NCBI GenBank assembly: GCA_019240115.1
Contig: JAFAYV010000088.1
Coordinates: 1 to 64,000 of the forward strand
DNA length: 64,000 nucleotides
From: Solirubrobacterales bacterium
Lineage (GTDB): Bacteria; Actinomycetota; Thermoleophilia; Solirubrobacterales; Solirubrobacteraceae
Direction: 5' to 3'
The translations under genes and the position numbers were made by a program. Each line of letters starts with the position of its first letter. Position 1 is the stretch's first letter. Below the pieces are notes generated by a model. The model was not told where the DNA came from. It saw only the letters and a program-made list of their open reading frames with translations, and made no database searches. This document shows positions 42,352-52,269 of the stretch, piece after piece.

Positions 42352-43399
42352 ACGACATGCCCGCCGCGAGGTGCTGCGCGAAGGCGGCGATCAGCCGGGC
42401 CGTCGCCTCGATGTCCGACAACGCGACGAGCTCGACCGCCGAGTGCATGTAGCGCAGCGGCACCGAGACCAGCCCGGTCGGGATGCCCGCGCGCGCCACG
42501 TGGACGGCGTCGGCATCGGTGCCCGTGCCGCGCCCGAGCGACTCGACGCTGAACGCCATATCCAGCTCCTCGGCGACGTCGTGCAGCAGGCCGGTGACCG
42601 CCGGGTGCAGCATCGTCCCGCGGGCGATCACGGGCCCCGAGCCGAGCTTGTGGACGGTGACCGGCCCGAGCTCGACGCCCGGCTGGTCGGTGGCGTGGGT
42701 GACGTCGACGACGATCGCGAGATCGGGGTTGAGCCCGTAGGCGCTCGTGCGCGCGCCGGCGAAGGTCGTCTCCTCCTGGGCGACGGCAAGGGCGAGCATC
42801 TCCCCCGGGGCGCCGCCTTGCGCGGCGACCAGGCGCGCCGCCTCGGCCGCGACATAGCAGCCGATGCGGTTATCGAGCGAGCGCGACACGAGACGCTCGT
42901 TGGGCAGGCTGAGCGGCTCGACGTCGATCACCGCCACGTCGCCGATGCGCACCATCTCGCGCGCCTCGTCGCCGGTCCCCGCGCCGATGTCGATGTGCAG
43001 GTCCTTCAGCTTCGGGGCGCGGTCTCGATCGTCGCCCTGGATGAGGTGGATCGGCTTGCGGCCGATGACGCCGAGCAGGTCGCCGCCGCGAGTGGACAGG
43101 CGCACGCGCTGGCCGACGAGCTGGATCGGGTCCCAGCCGCCGACCTCGCCGAAGCGCAGGAAGCCCTCGTCGTCGATGTGGCTGACGTGGAGGCCGATCT
43201 CGTCGATGTGCCCGATGACCGCCAGGGTCGGGGCGCCGGCGGTGCCGGGCACCCGCGCGACCGACGAGCCGACCCGATCGGCGCGGACATCGTCTGTGAA
43301 CGCCGCGCACGCCTCGCGCCAGACCTCGGCGGGGGCGGTCTCGTGGCCCGAGGGTCCGGGCGCGCGCAGCAGTCGATGCAGCAGATCCGGAGTCGGCAT
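42341..43399 (-). CDS. M42-family metallo-aminopeptidase
   Basis: A 352-residue dinuclear-zinc peptidase of the tetrahedral (TET) aminopeptidase/FrvX type. Ligands appear in order: His in VIGHIDEIGLHV near residue 63, Asp in SRSLDNRIGCYVA near 173, catalytic Glu-Glu in AVAQEETTFAGAR near 205, Asp in AIVVDVTHATD near 227, and His in LRYMHSAVELV near 317. It trims peptides in the cytoplasm. I start at ATG 43399 because TAGATT ends 7 nt upstream; the TTG at 43408 lies in that box. It overlaps the HAD gene downstream. Confidence 0.92.
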   Translation of the reverse strand: MPTPDLLHRLLRAPGPSGHETAPAEVWREACAAFTDDVRADRVGSSVARVPGTAGAPTLAVIGHIDEIGLHVSHIDDEGFLRFGEVGGWDPIQLVGQRVRLSTRGGDLLGVIGRKPIHLIQGDDRDRAPKLKDLHIDIGAGTGDEAREMVRIGDVAVIDVEPLSLPNERLVSRSLDNRIGCYVAAEAARLVAAQGGAPGEMLALAVAQEETTFAGARTSAYGLNPDLAIVVDVTHATDQPGVELGPVTVHKLGSGPVIARGTMLHPAVTGLLHDVAEELDMAFSVESLGRGTGTDADAVHVARAGIPTGLVSVPLRYMHSAVELVALSDIEATARLIAAFAQHLAAGMSFER

Positions 43400-43406
43400 C
43401 GTCGGC

Positions 43407-43412
43407 AATCTA
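43407..43412 (-). promoter_or_regulatory. -10 box of the M42 peptidase gene
   Basis: TAGATT on the minus strand ends 7 nt before ATG 43399 and abuts the aconitase stop codon, so the peptidase gene can be transcribed separately from aconitase. Confidence 0.55.
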
Positions 43413-43413
43413 T

Positions 43414-46224
<2,811 letters not shown>

Positions 46225-46260
46225 GGGATCGACGCTCCTGTTCTGCAAAGGGGTGACACC

Positions 46261-46267
46261 TACTCTA
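46261..46267. promoter_or_regulatory. Interlocked -10 boxes, acnA and ltrA remnant
   Basis: TACTCT (plus, 46261-46266) and TAGAGT (minus, 46267-46262) overlap by five bases. The plus box is 8 nt before ATG 46275; the minus box serves acnA with a short leader. Confidence 0.55.
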
Positions 46268-46274
46268 GGGCCGC

Positions 46275-46660
46275 ATGCCTTCCAGAACCGTCCTGCGCGA
46301 TCGCGTGCGCGACGCCGCGCCCGGGTCACGAACCTGGAGCTGTTCTTCGACCTGGTGTACGTCTTCGCGATCACCCAGCTGTCGGACTTCCTCTTCGAGC
46401 ACCTGTCGTGGCGGGGCGTGCTCGAGGCCCTCGTCCTCTTCGGCGCAGTCTGGTGGGCGTGGAACTACACGGCGTGGGCGACGAACCGAATCGATCCCGA
46501 GCGCGCTCCCGGCGCGCTGTTGATGGTCGCGCGGCTGGCGCTGTGGGTCGTGGCGCTTGCGCTCGACGTCGGAGCGCCGAGCCACGGCTTCCGGCTGCCG
46601 GGCGTCGCCCCGACGCCGATGGAGCGCTGGACCCTCGCCGGCGGGCACCTGGGCCCTCAG
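46275..46660 (+). pseudogene. Frameshifted, truncated LtrA-family membrane protein
   Basis: From ATG 46275 the first 15 codons ([16 protein letters not shown]) are GC3-rich and look coding. The LtrA (low temperature requirement A) core, [20 protein letters not shown], is then in the next frame, so about one base was lost or gained near 46310-46325. The match covers roughly three of the expected eleven or so membrane segments, ending near GALLMVARLALWVVALAL, after which homology stops. Reading from GTG 46253 avoids the shift, but its codons (ACA, CCT, ACT, CTA) are unlike local usage. I interpret this as a decayed gene. Confidence 0.7.
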
Positions 46661-46753
46661 CCTCCTACATCCGTCTTAGAGACGTCTTCGCCCTGTCTTG
46701 CGGGAGGGCCCGAGCCTTGACGGGACCATCGACCCAGTCCCGGAGACAAACGC

Positions 46754-46861
46754 ATGCCCACCCTCACCCGTTCGCTGCTGCGCCTGGCCGTCGTGAGCGC
46801 CGGCCTTCTGACCGCCGCCGGCCTGTACACCGAGTACCACCACGCCCCGGATCAGAGCTGA
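46754..46861 (+). CDS. Small single-helix membrane peptide, 35 aa
   Basis: A 35-codon reading frame between the ltrA remnant and the glycosyltransferase. A hydrophobic segment LLRLAVVSAGLLTAAGLY lies between basic residues and a polar tail EYHHAPDQS. Codons are strongly GC3-rich (CCC ACC CTC ACC), unlike chance frames. GGAG lies 8 nt before ATG 46754. It ends 34 nt before the glycosyltransferase and is likely in the same transcript. No family known; short GT partner peptides are possible. Confidence 0.55.
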   Translation: MPTLTRSLLRLAVVSAGLLTAAGLYTEYHHAPDQS

Positions 46862-46895
46862 CCGTGACCGTTCGCTGCCCCGGAGGGCCCCACCG

Positions 46896-49058
46896 ATGAG
46901 CACCACCTCGCTTCGTCTGCCCGGACGCCTGCGCCAGCGCGCCGTGCCGCGCGTCGCCGCCGGCGCCCGCGCCCGGCCCGAGCTGCTCGGCGTGCTTATC
47001 GTCGCCGCGCTGCTGGAGCTGTGGAACCTGTCGATCAACGGCTACGCCAACACGTTCTACTCGGCGGCCGTGCGCTCGATGTCGACGAGCTGGCACGACT
47101 TCCTCTGGGCCTCGCTCGACAAGACGGGCCTGATGACCGTCGACAAGCCTCCACTCGCCCTCTGGGTGCAGGCGCTCTCGGTCCGCATCTTCGGCTTTCA
47201 CTCGCTGAGCATCCTCATCCCCGAAGCTGTGATGGGCGTGCTCGCGGCGGGGCTGACCTACGACCTCGTCCGCCGCTGCTTCGGTCGCCCCGCCGGCTTC
47301 GCGGCCGGGATCGTGCTCGCGCTGACGCCGATCACGGTCGCGATCAACCGCCACAACAACCCCGACGCGCTGCTCATCCTCTGCTGCGTCGCGGCGCTGT
47401 GGTTCGCCGTGCGGGCGCTGCAGGACGGGCGCACCCGGTGGCTGGTGCTCAGCGGCGTCTGCGTCGGCCTCGGCTTCGAGACGAAGATGGCGGTTGCGCT
47501 GTTCGTCGTCCCCGGCATCGCGCTCGCCTACCTGTGGGTCGCCCCCCGCGGCGTCGGGGCCGCGATCCGCCAGCTCGGCGTCTCCGGGATCGTGATGGCG
47601 CTCGTGGCCCTCGCCTGGCCGCTCGCGGTGACGCTGACCCCGGCCGCCGACCGGCCGTGGATCTCCGGGACCTCGGACAACAGCATCTGGTCGCTCATCT
47701 TCAACTACAACGGCGTCGGTCGCGTGACCGGTCAGTCGGGCGCCCCGGCGGCCTTCGGCGGCCACGGCGGCGGCGGAGCCTTGGGCGGCCACGGCGGCGC
47801 CGGCGCCTTCGGCGGCGCCACCGGCGTCTTTCGCCTCCTCGCCTCGGGCCTCGGCGACCAGGCCGGCTGGCTGCTCGGGTTCGCGATCGTCGCCGGCTTC
47901 GCCCTGCTCGCGGTCACGCGACTGCGGCGCGCCGACACGCGCACCGGCTGGCTGATGGCCGTCGGCGGCGCGTTCGCCGTCACGGCGATCGTGTTCAGCT
48001 ACGCCTCGGGCATCTTCCACCCCTACTACGTCTCGTTCCTGGCCCCGTGGTCGGCGATGCTCGTCGGGGCCGGGGTCGGCCTGGCCCTCTCGGGGGGGCG
48101 CCCCGGCCGGATCGTTGCCGTCGCGACCCTCGCCGGCGGCGCGATCAGCGAGCTCGCGGTTCTCGGCAACCTCGGCGACGAGTCGTGGGCGGTGCCGCTC
48201 GTCATCGTCGTCGTCGGCCTCGCGGTGGTCGCGCTCGCGATCGTCGGGGCGCCCCGGCTGCGCGCGGTCGTGCTCGCGGTCGCGCTGGCCGCGTTGCTCG
48301 CGGCGCCCGCGGCGTGGGCGACCGAGACCCTCGGCCACGCGACGAGCTCGACCTTCCCCGCGGGCGGTCCGCGGAGCGCCTCCCAGGGCGGCCTCGGCGG
48401 GTTCGGCGGGTTCGGCGCCCGGCACGGCCTTCGGGTCCGCGCCCTGCGAGGCGGCACCGCCGGCGCCGGTGCGGTCGGCGGTGCCGGTGCGGGCGGTGCT
48501 CCGGGTGGCGCTGCGGGCGGTGGGATGTTCGGCGGCAACAGCAGCACGCTGCAGGCCGCGGTGCGCTACGCCCGGACGCACGGCGGCGGCACGATCGGCG
48601 TCGCGAGCCAGAGCAGCGCCGCGGCGGCGATCCTCGCCACCGATGGCAACGTCGCCGGGCTCGGCGGCTTCTCGGGCCGCGAGAGCACGATCAGCGCGTC
48701 GTGGCTGGCGATGGAGGTCCGGTCGGGCCGGCTGCGCTTCATCGTGGCCGACGACACCGGACTCGGCGGCGGGGCGAGCCTGCCGGGTGCCGGCACGGGC
48801 GCGGGCCCGGGGCCGGGCGCCACGGGCGGCTTTCCGGGCGCCGGCGGCTTTCCGGGCGCCCGCGGGCGGTTCGGCGCCGGGGGGCGCTTCGGCGGCGCGG
48901 GGCCGGGCGGCGACACCCGTCAGGGCAGCACGTCGGCGTTCTCGATCGCCGAGAAGGTCGGTCGCAAGGTGACGTTGACCTCCGGCACTACGACGGTCAC
49001 GATGTACGACCTCCAGGGCAAGTCGGCGGCGATCCTCGCCGCCGCCCGCGGGGGCTGA
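46896..49058 (+). CDS. GT39-type membrane glycosyltransferase with Gly-rich exported domain
   Basis: A 720-residue polytopic enzyme of the ArnT/PMT-like GT39 class, using a polyprenyl-phosphate sugar to glycosylate an exported target. The first extracytoplasmic loop has SINGYANTFYSAAVRSMSTS near residue 47 and LMTVDKPPLALWVQ near 79. TPITVAINRHNNPDALLILC near 147 is a conserved block of this subgroup. An inserted Gly/His-rich loop (AAFGGHGGGGALGGHGG near 285) and a long C-terminal soluble part with Gly/Pro repeats (about 490-690) are unusual. The end (KVTLTSGTTTVTMYDLQG) resembles the family's C-terminal domain. GGAGGG precedes ATG 46896. Confidence 0.88.
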   Translation: MSTTSLRLPGRLRQRAVPRVAAGARARPELLGVLIVAALLELWNLSINGYANTFYSAAVRSMSTSWHDFLWASLDKTGLMTVDKPPLALWVQALSVRIFGFHSLSILIPEAVMGVLAAGLTYDLVRRCFGRPAGFAAGIVLALTPITVAINRHNNPDALLILCCVAALWFAVRALQDGRTRWLVLSGVCVGLGFETKMAVALFVVPGIALAYLWVAPRGVGAAIRQLGVSGIVMALVALAWPLAVTLTPAADRPWISGTSDNSIWSLIFNYNGVGRVTGQSGAPAAFGGHGGGGALGGHGGAGAFGGATGVFRLLASGLGDQAGWLLGFAIVAGFALLAVTRLRRADTRTGWLMAVGGAFAVTAIVFSYASGIFHPYYVSFLAPWSAMLVGAGVGLALSGGRPGRIVAVATLAGGAISELAVLGNLGDESWAVPLVIVVVGLAVVALAIVGAPRLRAVVLAVALAALLAAPAAWATETLGHATSSTFPAGGPRSASQGGLGGFGGFGARHGLRVRALRGGTAGAGAVGGAGAGGAPGGAAGGGMFGGNSSTLQAAVRYARTHGGGTIGVASQSSAAAAILATDGNVAGLGGFSGRESTISASWLAMEVRSGRLRFIVADDTGLGGGASLPGAGTGAGPGPGATGGFPGAGGFPGARGRFGAGGRFGGAGPGGDTRQGSTSAFSIAEKVGRKVTLTSGTTTVTMYDLQGKSAAILAAARGG

Positions 49059-49065
49059 CCAGGAG

Positions 49066-49115
49066 CCGAGCAGCAGCCCCGCCGGTGGGGCCGAGCAGCA
49101 GGCCCGCCGGTGGGG
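49066..49115 (+). terminator. 25-bp tandem repeat with hairpins after the GT39 gene
   Basis: Two copies of a 25-bp unit (49066-49090 and 49091-49115) differ at one base. Each ends in CCC(C)-GCCGGT-GGGG, a small hairpin. Lying directly after the glycosyltransferase stop, they probably act as tandem terminators. Confidence 0.5.
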
Positions 49116-49162
49116 TTGTGAGAAATCGACTTGCGCGTGACCGGCTGAGGATCCCCGCGGGA

Positions 49163-49436
49163 TCATCCGATCCCGGTGGTCGCCCCCCAGATGTCTCGCA
49201 TCAGCGCGTCGGCGCCGGCCGGTGTCAGCCGCAGCGCCCGCGCGAGGTCGGCGCGCATGTCGGCCTCGCGGTGGCCGCCGGTCGGGGCGCGCCCGTCGGG
49301 GTCGGCCTCGGCGAGCGCGGCCTCGAAGGCGTCGCGCTTGACGCCGAGGCGCTCGCGCCAGACGCTCGCGCCACGCGGGCGGGCCGACCCGCTCGAGCAC
49401 CCCGCCGATGTCGAGCGCGACCGCCCGCACCGCCAT
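49163..49436 (-). pseudogene. HAD phosphatase remnant broken by a 13-bp duplication
   Basis: From ATG 49436 the product starts VRAVALDIGGVLERVGPPAWRERL, a HAD motif I with Asn/Gly-type variant (DIGGVL). The sequence CGCTCGCGCCA (plus strand) is repeated at 49350-49360 and 49363-49373, a 13-bp tandem duplication that repeats the WRER codons and shifts the frame. After it, the third frame continues sensibly as LGVKRDAFEAALAEADPDGR and on to LMRDIWGATTGIG with a stop at 49163. It also lacks motifs II-IV. It lies 30 bp behind the NlpC/P60 gene. Confidence 0.75.
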
Positions 49437-49465
49437 CGGCGGGAGACGATGCCAGAGGAGCGCTC

Positions 49466-50659
49466 CTAGAGGCCGGTCGGGTGGCGGACGACGAAGCCGT
49501 CGAACTCGCCGCCGCCCTGCGCCCACCGCGTCCCGTCCTCGGAGAGCGCGACGGTGTCAAAGCGCCAGCCGGCGACCTGCATCCAGACGTGGCCGGCGTT
49601 GGCGTAGATCGTCACCCAGTTGCCGGTCCCCGGCGAGCCCCAGTCCTCGAACGAGCCCGAGGTCATCGGGGAGCTGATCAGCCCGGCGGCGGCGAGCGCG
49701 TAGCTGACCGACCCCGAGCAGTCGTAGCCGTCGGCCTGGAACGACGCGTGGCCACCGCCCCAGATGTACGGGAGGGTCGCGATCGCGTTACCGGCGGCGA
49801 TGATCTGGCGGACCGCCTGCGGGGCGTCCGCCGGGGGCTGGACCATGCCGCCGGTGTTGATCGCGATGCCGCCGACGTCGGCGTTGCCGGTGGCCGCAGC
49901 GCGCATCGCGGCCCGCGCGGCGGCGCGCTCCTCGGCCTCCTCGCGACGCTGCAGGCTTGCGAGCTGCGCGGTGACCGCCTGATAGCGACCGGAGGTCGCG
50001 CTGCGGCGGGAGACCTGTGCGACCTGCTGTTGCAGCAGCGCGGCCTGCAGGGCGGCCATCTGGTTGCGCTGGCCGAGCACTTGGTCGGCCAGGCGCCGAT
50101 CGCGCTGCTCGAGGCCCGCGAGCCGATCGGCCTCGTGCGAGACCTGAATCCGCGCCGCGCGGGTGACGCCGACGATCTGACCGTCGCTGTGGGCCAGGCG
50201 CTGCATGAAGCCGACCTGCTCGAGCAGCTGGTGGAAGCCGTGGGAGCTGAGGATGACCGTCATCAGGTTCGGCTGCTGGCCCTCGTAGCTGGCGACGAGG
50301 TTGGCCGACAGCGCCGCGGTGGCGGCGTGCAGCCGGTTCTCGAGCGAGAGCAGGCGCTGACGCGAGCTCAGCAGGTCGTCCTGGACCCCGCGCAGCTCGT
50401 CGACGCGGCGATCGAGCGTGGTCTGCACCGCGGCCAAGCGGACGCGCGCCTGCGCGAGGCCGTTCTGGGTGGAGGCGATCTGGTGGTCGTCGGCGTTGAT
50501 CTGCGCGCGCAGGGCGACCGCGGCCGAGCGCTTGGCGGCGATCTGCCCGCTGAGGTCGGCGGCGCTGTGCGCGGTCAGCGCGCTCATGCACAGCGCGCCG
50601 GCGGCCGTCAGGGCGGCTGCGAGATGCAGGAATCGGGACCGAAGGCGGGCGGGTGACAT
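49466..50659 (-). CDS. Secreted coiled-coil NlpC/P60 endopeptidase
   Basis: A 397-residue exported hydrolase. RFLHLAAALTAAGALCMSALTAHS is a signal sequence. Residues 35-250 are a coiled coil with YEGQQPNLMTVILSSHGFHQ and LLEQVGFMQRLAH near 130, clearly paralogous to the protein at 24496-25557. The C-terminal NlpC/P60 domain has the catalytic Cys in DGYDCSGSVSYALAAAG near 315 and the His in NAGHVWMQVAGWRF near 352, ending FVVRHPTGL. This is the RipA/PcsB arrangement for splitting wall peptides at division. The coiled coil probably holds the enzyme inactive until recruited. Confidence 0.92.
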   Translation of the reverse strand: MSPARLRSRFLHLAAALTAAGALCMSALTAHSAADLSGQIAAKRSAAVALRAQINADDHQIASTQNGLAQARVRLAAVQTTLDRRVDELRGVQDDLLSSRQRLLSLENRLHAATAALSANLVASYEGQQPNLMTVILSSHGFHQLLEQVGFMQRLAHSDGQIVGVTRAARIQVSHEADRLAGLEQRDRRLADQVLGQRNQMAALQAALLQQQVAQVSRRSATSGRYQAVTAQLASLQRREEAEERAAARAAMRAAATGNADVGGIAINTGGMVQPPADAPQAVRQIIAAGNAIATLPYIWGGGHASFQADGYDCSGSVSYALAAAGLISSPMTSGSFEDWGSPGTGNWVTIYANAGHVWMQVAGWRFDTVALSEDGTRWAQGGGEFDGFVVRHPTGL

Positions 50660-50664
50660 CGCGG

Positions 50665-50684
50665 CAGGGGCAAGCGTGCCCCTG
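50665..50684 (-). promoter_or_regulatory. Hairpin just upstream of the NlpC/P60 start codon
   Basis: CAGGGGCA and TGCCCCTG form a perfect 8-bp stem with a 4-nt loop, ending 5 nt before ATG 50659 (minus strand). A TAGGGT box at 50772-50767 would give a leader of about 100 nt, so the hairpin lies in the mRNA near the ribosome-binding site and may control translation. I could not fit the leader to a known riboswitch. Confidence 0.5.
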
Positions 50685-50944
50685 ACCCGATCGCAATGAT
50701 CCGGCCCGGCGGCACAGTCATGTCTCCCGCGCCGATTCGAGGGGGTGTCGGCGTGGGGCTGCGCCACCCTAACACGCGCCGTCGCTTCGCCGACTTGGCA
50801 TCCTCGTCTGCAAGAAATCCTGCAAACAAGGGGTTTGGCAGCCGCCCTGGCATCGGCCGGGACGGCGGGCGGGGAGGCGCCCCCAGCCCGCCCGATCCCC
50901 GTGGTGCAGCCGGTACGCGATCCGCCCCGGGGTCTCCTCGAGCG

Positions 50945-51352
50945 CTAGCCGGCGGCTCGCGGCTGGCTGAGGCGCAGGTGGTTGCCGCTTGGATCGCGGA
51001 CCGCACAGTCACGAACGCCGTAGGGCTGGTCGATCGGCTCCTGCAGGACCTCCGCGCCGGCGGCACGCAGCGCCTCGAACGTCGCATCAAGGTCGTCGAC
51101 CTGGACGAACACCGGCAGGACGCCCTTGGCGACGATTCCGCGCATGGCGTCGCGGTCGCCGGAGGGGATGTGCTCGTCGACGGCGGCGAGCAGCAGCTCG
51201 TGGGTATCGCCCGGCGCGGCAACGGTGAGCCAGCGCATCTCGGGGAACTGGACGTCGTTGCGGACCTCGAAGCCGAGGCGCTCGGTGTAGAAGGCGCGGC
51301 TGGCGTCGAGGTCGAGGCAGTACACGGGGGTGTGGGTGATGACGGGTGGCAT
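50945..51352 (-). CDS. VOC-family protein (glyoxalase/bleomycin-resistance-like)
   Basis: A 135-residue vicinal-oxygen-chelate protein. It starts ITHTPVYCLDLDASRAFYTERLGFEV and ends VRDCAVRDPSGNHLRLSQP, the two halves of the VOC fold. A His near residue 7 and a polar His/Asn near the C-terminus replace the full metal set, so it may bind a ligand rather than catalyse. The ATG lies 6 nt after TAGGTT, whose first three bases are the stop codon of the AraC gene upstream. VOC plus AraC pairs of this sort are common in actinomycetes. Confidence 0.88.
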   Translation of the reverse strand: MPPVITHTPVYCLDLDASRAFYTERLGFEVRNDVQFPEMRWLTVAAPGDTHELLLAAVDEHIPSGDRDAMRGIVAKGVLPVFVQVDDLDATFEALRAAGAEVLQEPIDQPYGVRDCAVRDPSGNHLRLSQPRAAG

Positions 51353-51358
51353 GGTGGC

Positions 51359-51364
51359 AACCTA
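51359..51364 (-). promoter_or_regulatory. -10 box of the VOC gene, overlapping the AraC stop
   Basis: TAGGTT (minus) begins with the TAG stop of the upstream regulator and ends 6 nt before ATG 51352, so the VOC gene can be expressed as a leaderless mRNA independently of the regulator. Confidence 0.55.
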
Positions 51365-51781
51365 GGCGCGCGAAGCCTGGCGCGCTTCTCCATTCCTGCT
51401 CGGTCGCGTCCAGGTCCTCGCCGCGCACGGCGGGACGCGCGCCAGCTCGGAATGGTCTCCGGCACGGTACGTGCTCGGGGGCATGCCCACCAGGCGAGCG
51501 AACGTCGAGCTGAACGAACCCAGCGAGGTGAACCCGACCTCGAGGCAGACCTCGGTCACCGACAGCTCGCCGCGGCGCAGCAGCGCCATCGCCCGCTCCA
51601 CCCGCCGCGTCTGCAGATACCCGTACGGCGTCTCGCCGTAGGCCTCGCGAAAGCGCCGCGCGAAGTGGCTCGGGGACATCAACGCGCCCCGGGCCATCGT
51701 CGGCACGTCGAGCGGCTCCGCGTAGGCGCGGTCCAGCAGATCGCGGGCTCGGCGCAGGTGTGCGACCTCCTCGACGTCCAT
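51362..51781 (-). CDS. AraC-family regulator (short, DNA-binding domain only)
   Basis: A 139-residue regulator made almost only of the AraC DNA-binding domain. The first helix-turn-helix has LDVPTMARGALMSPSHFARRFREAYGETP near residues 24-52, the second has LSVTEVCLEVGFTSLGSFSSTFARLVGMPPSTYR near 73-106. No effector domain is present. Regulators of this form usually sit beside a VOC gene, as here, where the VOC protein may supply ligand sensing. I choose ATG 51781 (MDVEEVAHLRRARDLLDR), the usual N-terminus; GTG 51841 or ATG 51835 would add about 20 residues. Confidence 0.88.
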   Translation of the reverse strand: MDVEEVAHLRRARDLLDRAYAEPLDVPTMARGALMSPSHFARRFREAYGETPYGYLQTRRVERAMALLRRGELSVTEVCLEVGFTSLGSFSSTFARLVGMPPSTYRAGDHSELARVPPCAARTWTRPSRNGEARQASRA

Positions 51782-51841
51782 GCAGCGGACGATCGCACGC
51801 GGGTCAAGTCGTCGCACCGCGTCGCGGGGCCGCATCGCCAC

Positions 51842-52269
51842 GTCGACGGGGGCGGCACGACTCTGGGGACCCGCGCGCGGGGCCGACGTCGTCTGACCCC
51901 CGGGACGCGGGGGTGCTACGACTCACGGCGACGACGGCGCCACCGGATGTCGCGTTACCCCCTCCGTCTCGGGTGGCCGCCGAAGTGCCGATTCTCTGGG
52001 CGGTGTATTCGTCCACCCCGCTCAGGGCCGCCACCTCCCGGGACTGGTCTCGCCCACGCTCCCGGGCCGGCGTGGGTGGTCTGGATTGCCGCCGACAGCT
52101 GACGTCGATCCAGACCGCGCTCGTCGCCGAAGCCGCGCGGGCGCGAAAGGGTTCGCGCAGGCTCCTCGGTCAGGCGCGACACCAGGCTCGCGGGGTTGTC
52201 GGAGAGCGCGATGCTCACGGAGCGCGAGCCCGCGTGACCGCCGCCCTCACTCAGCTGACCCCGCTGGGC
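51842..52269. other. Intergenic region without confident gene
   Basis: About 430 bp between the AraC gene and the 3' end of typA. A minus-strand frame from GTG 52218 (SIALSDNPASLVSRLTEEPA) has acceptable codons for about 40 residues and then loses coding character, so I do not call it. No clear promoter or hairpin is visible for either neighbour; the region may hold the AraC control sequences. Confidence 0.4.

Noticed and set aside
46764-49526. 920-codon minus-strand frame antisense to the GT39 gene
   Set aside because: Only its first 30 residues have homology (HAD motif I), which belongs to the frameshifted remnant at 49163-49436.
51955-52218. 87-codon minus-strand frame after typA
   Set aside because: Coding-like codons for the first 40 residues only, no ribosome-binding site or -10 box, no family; left as uncalled sequence.
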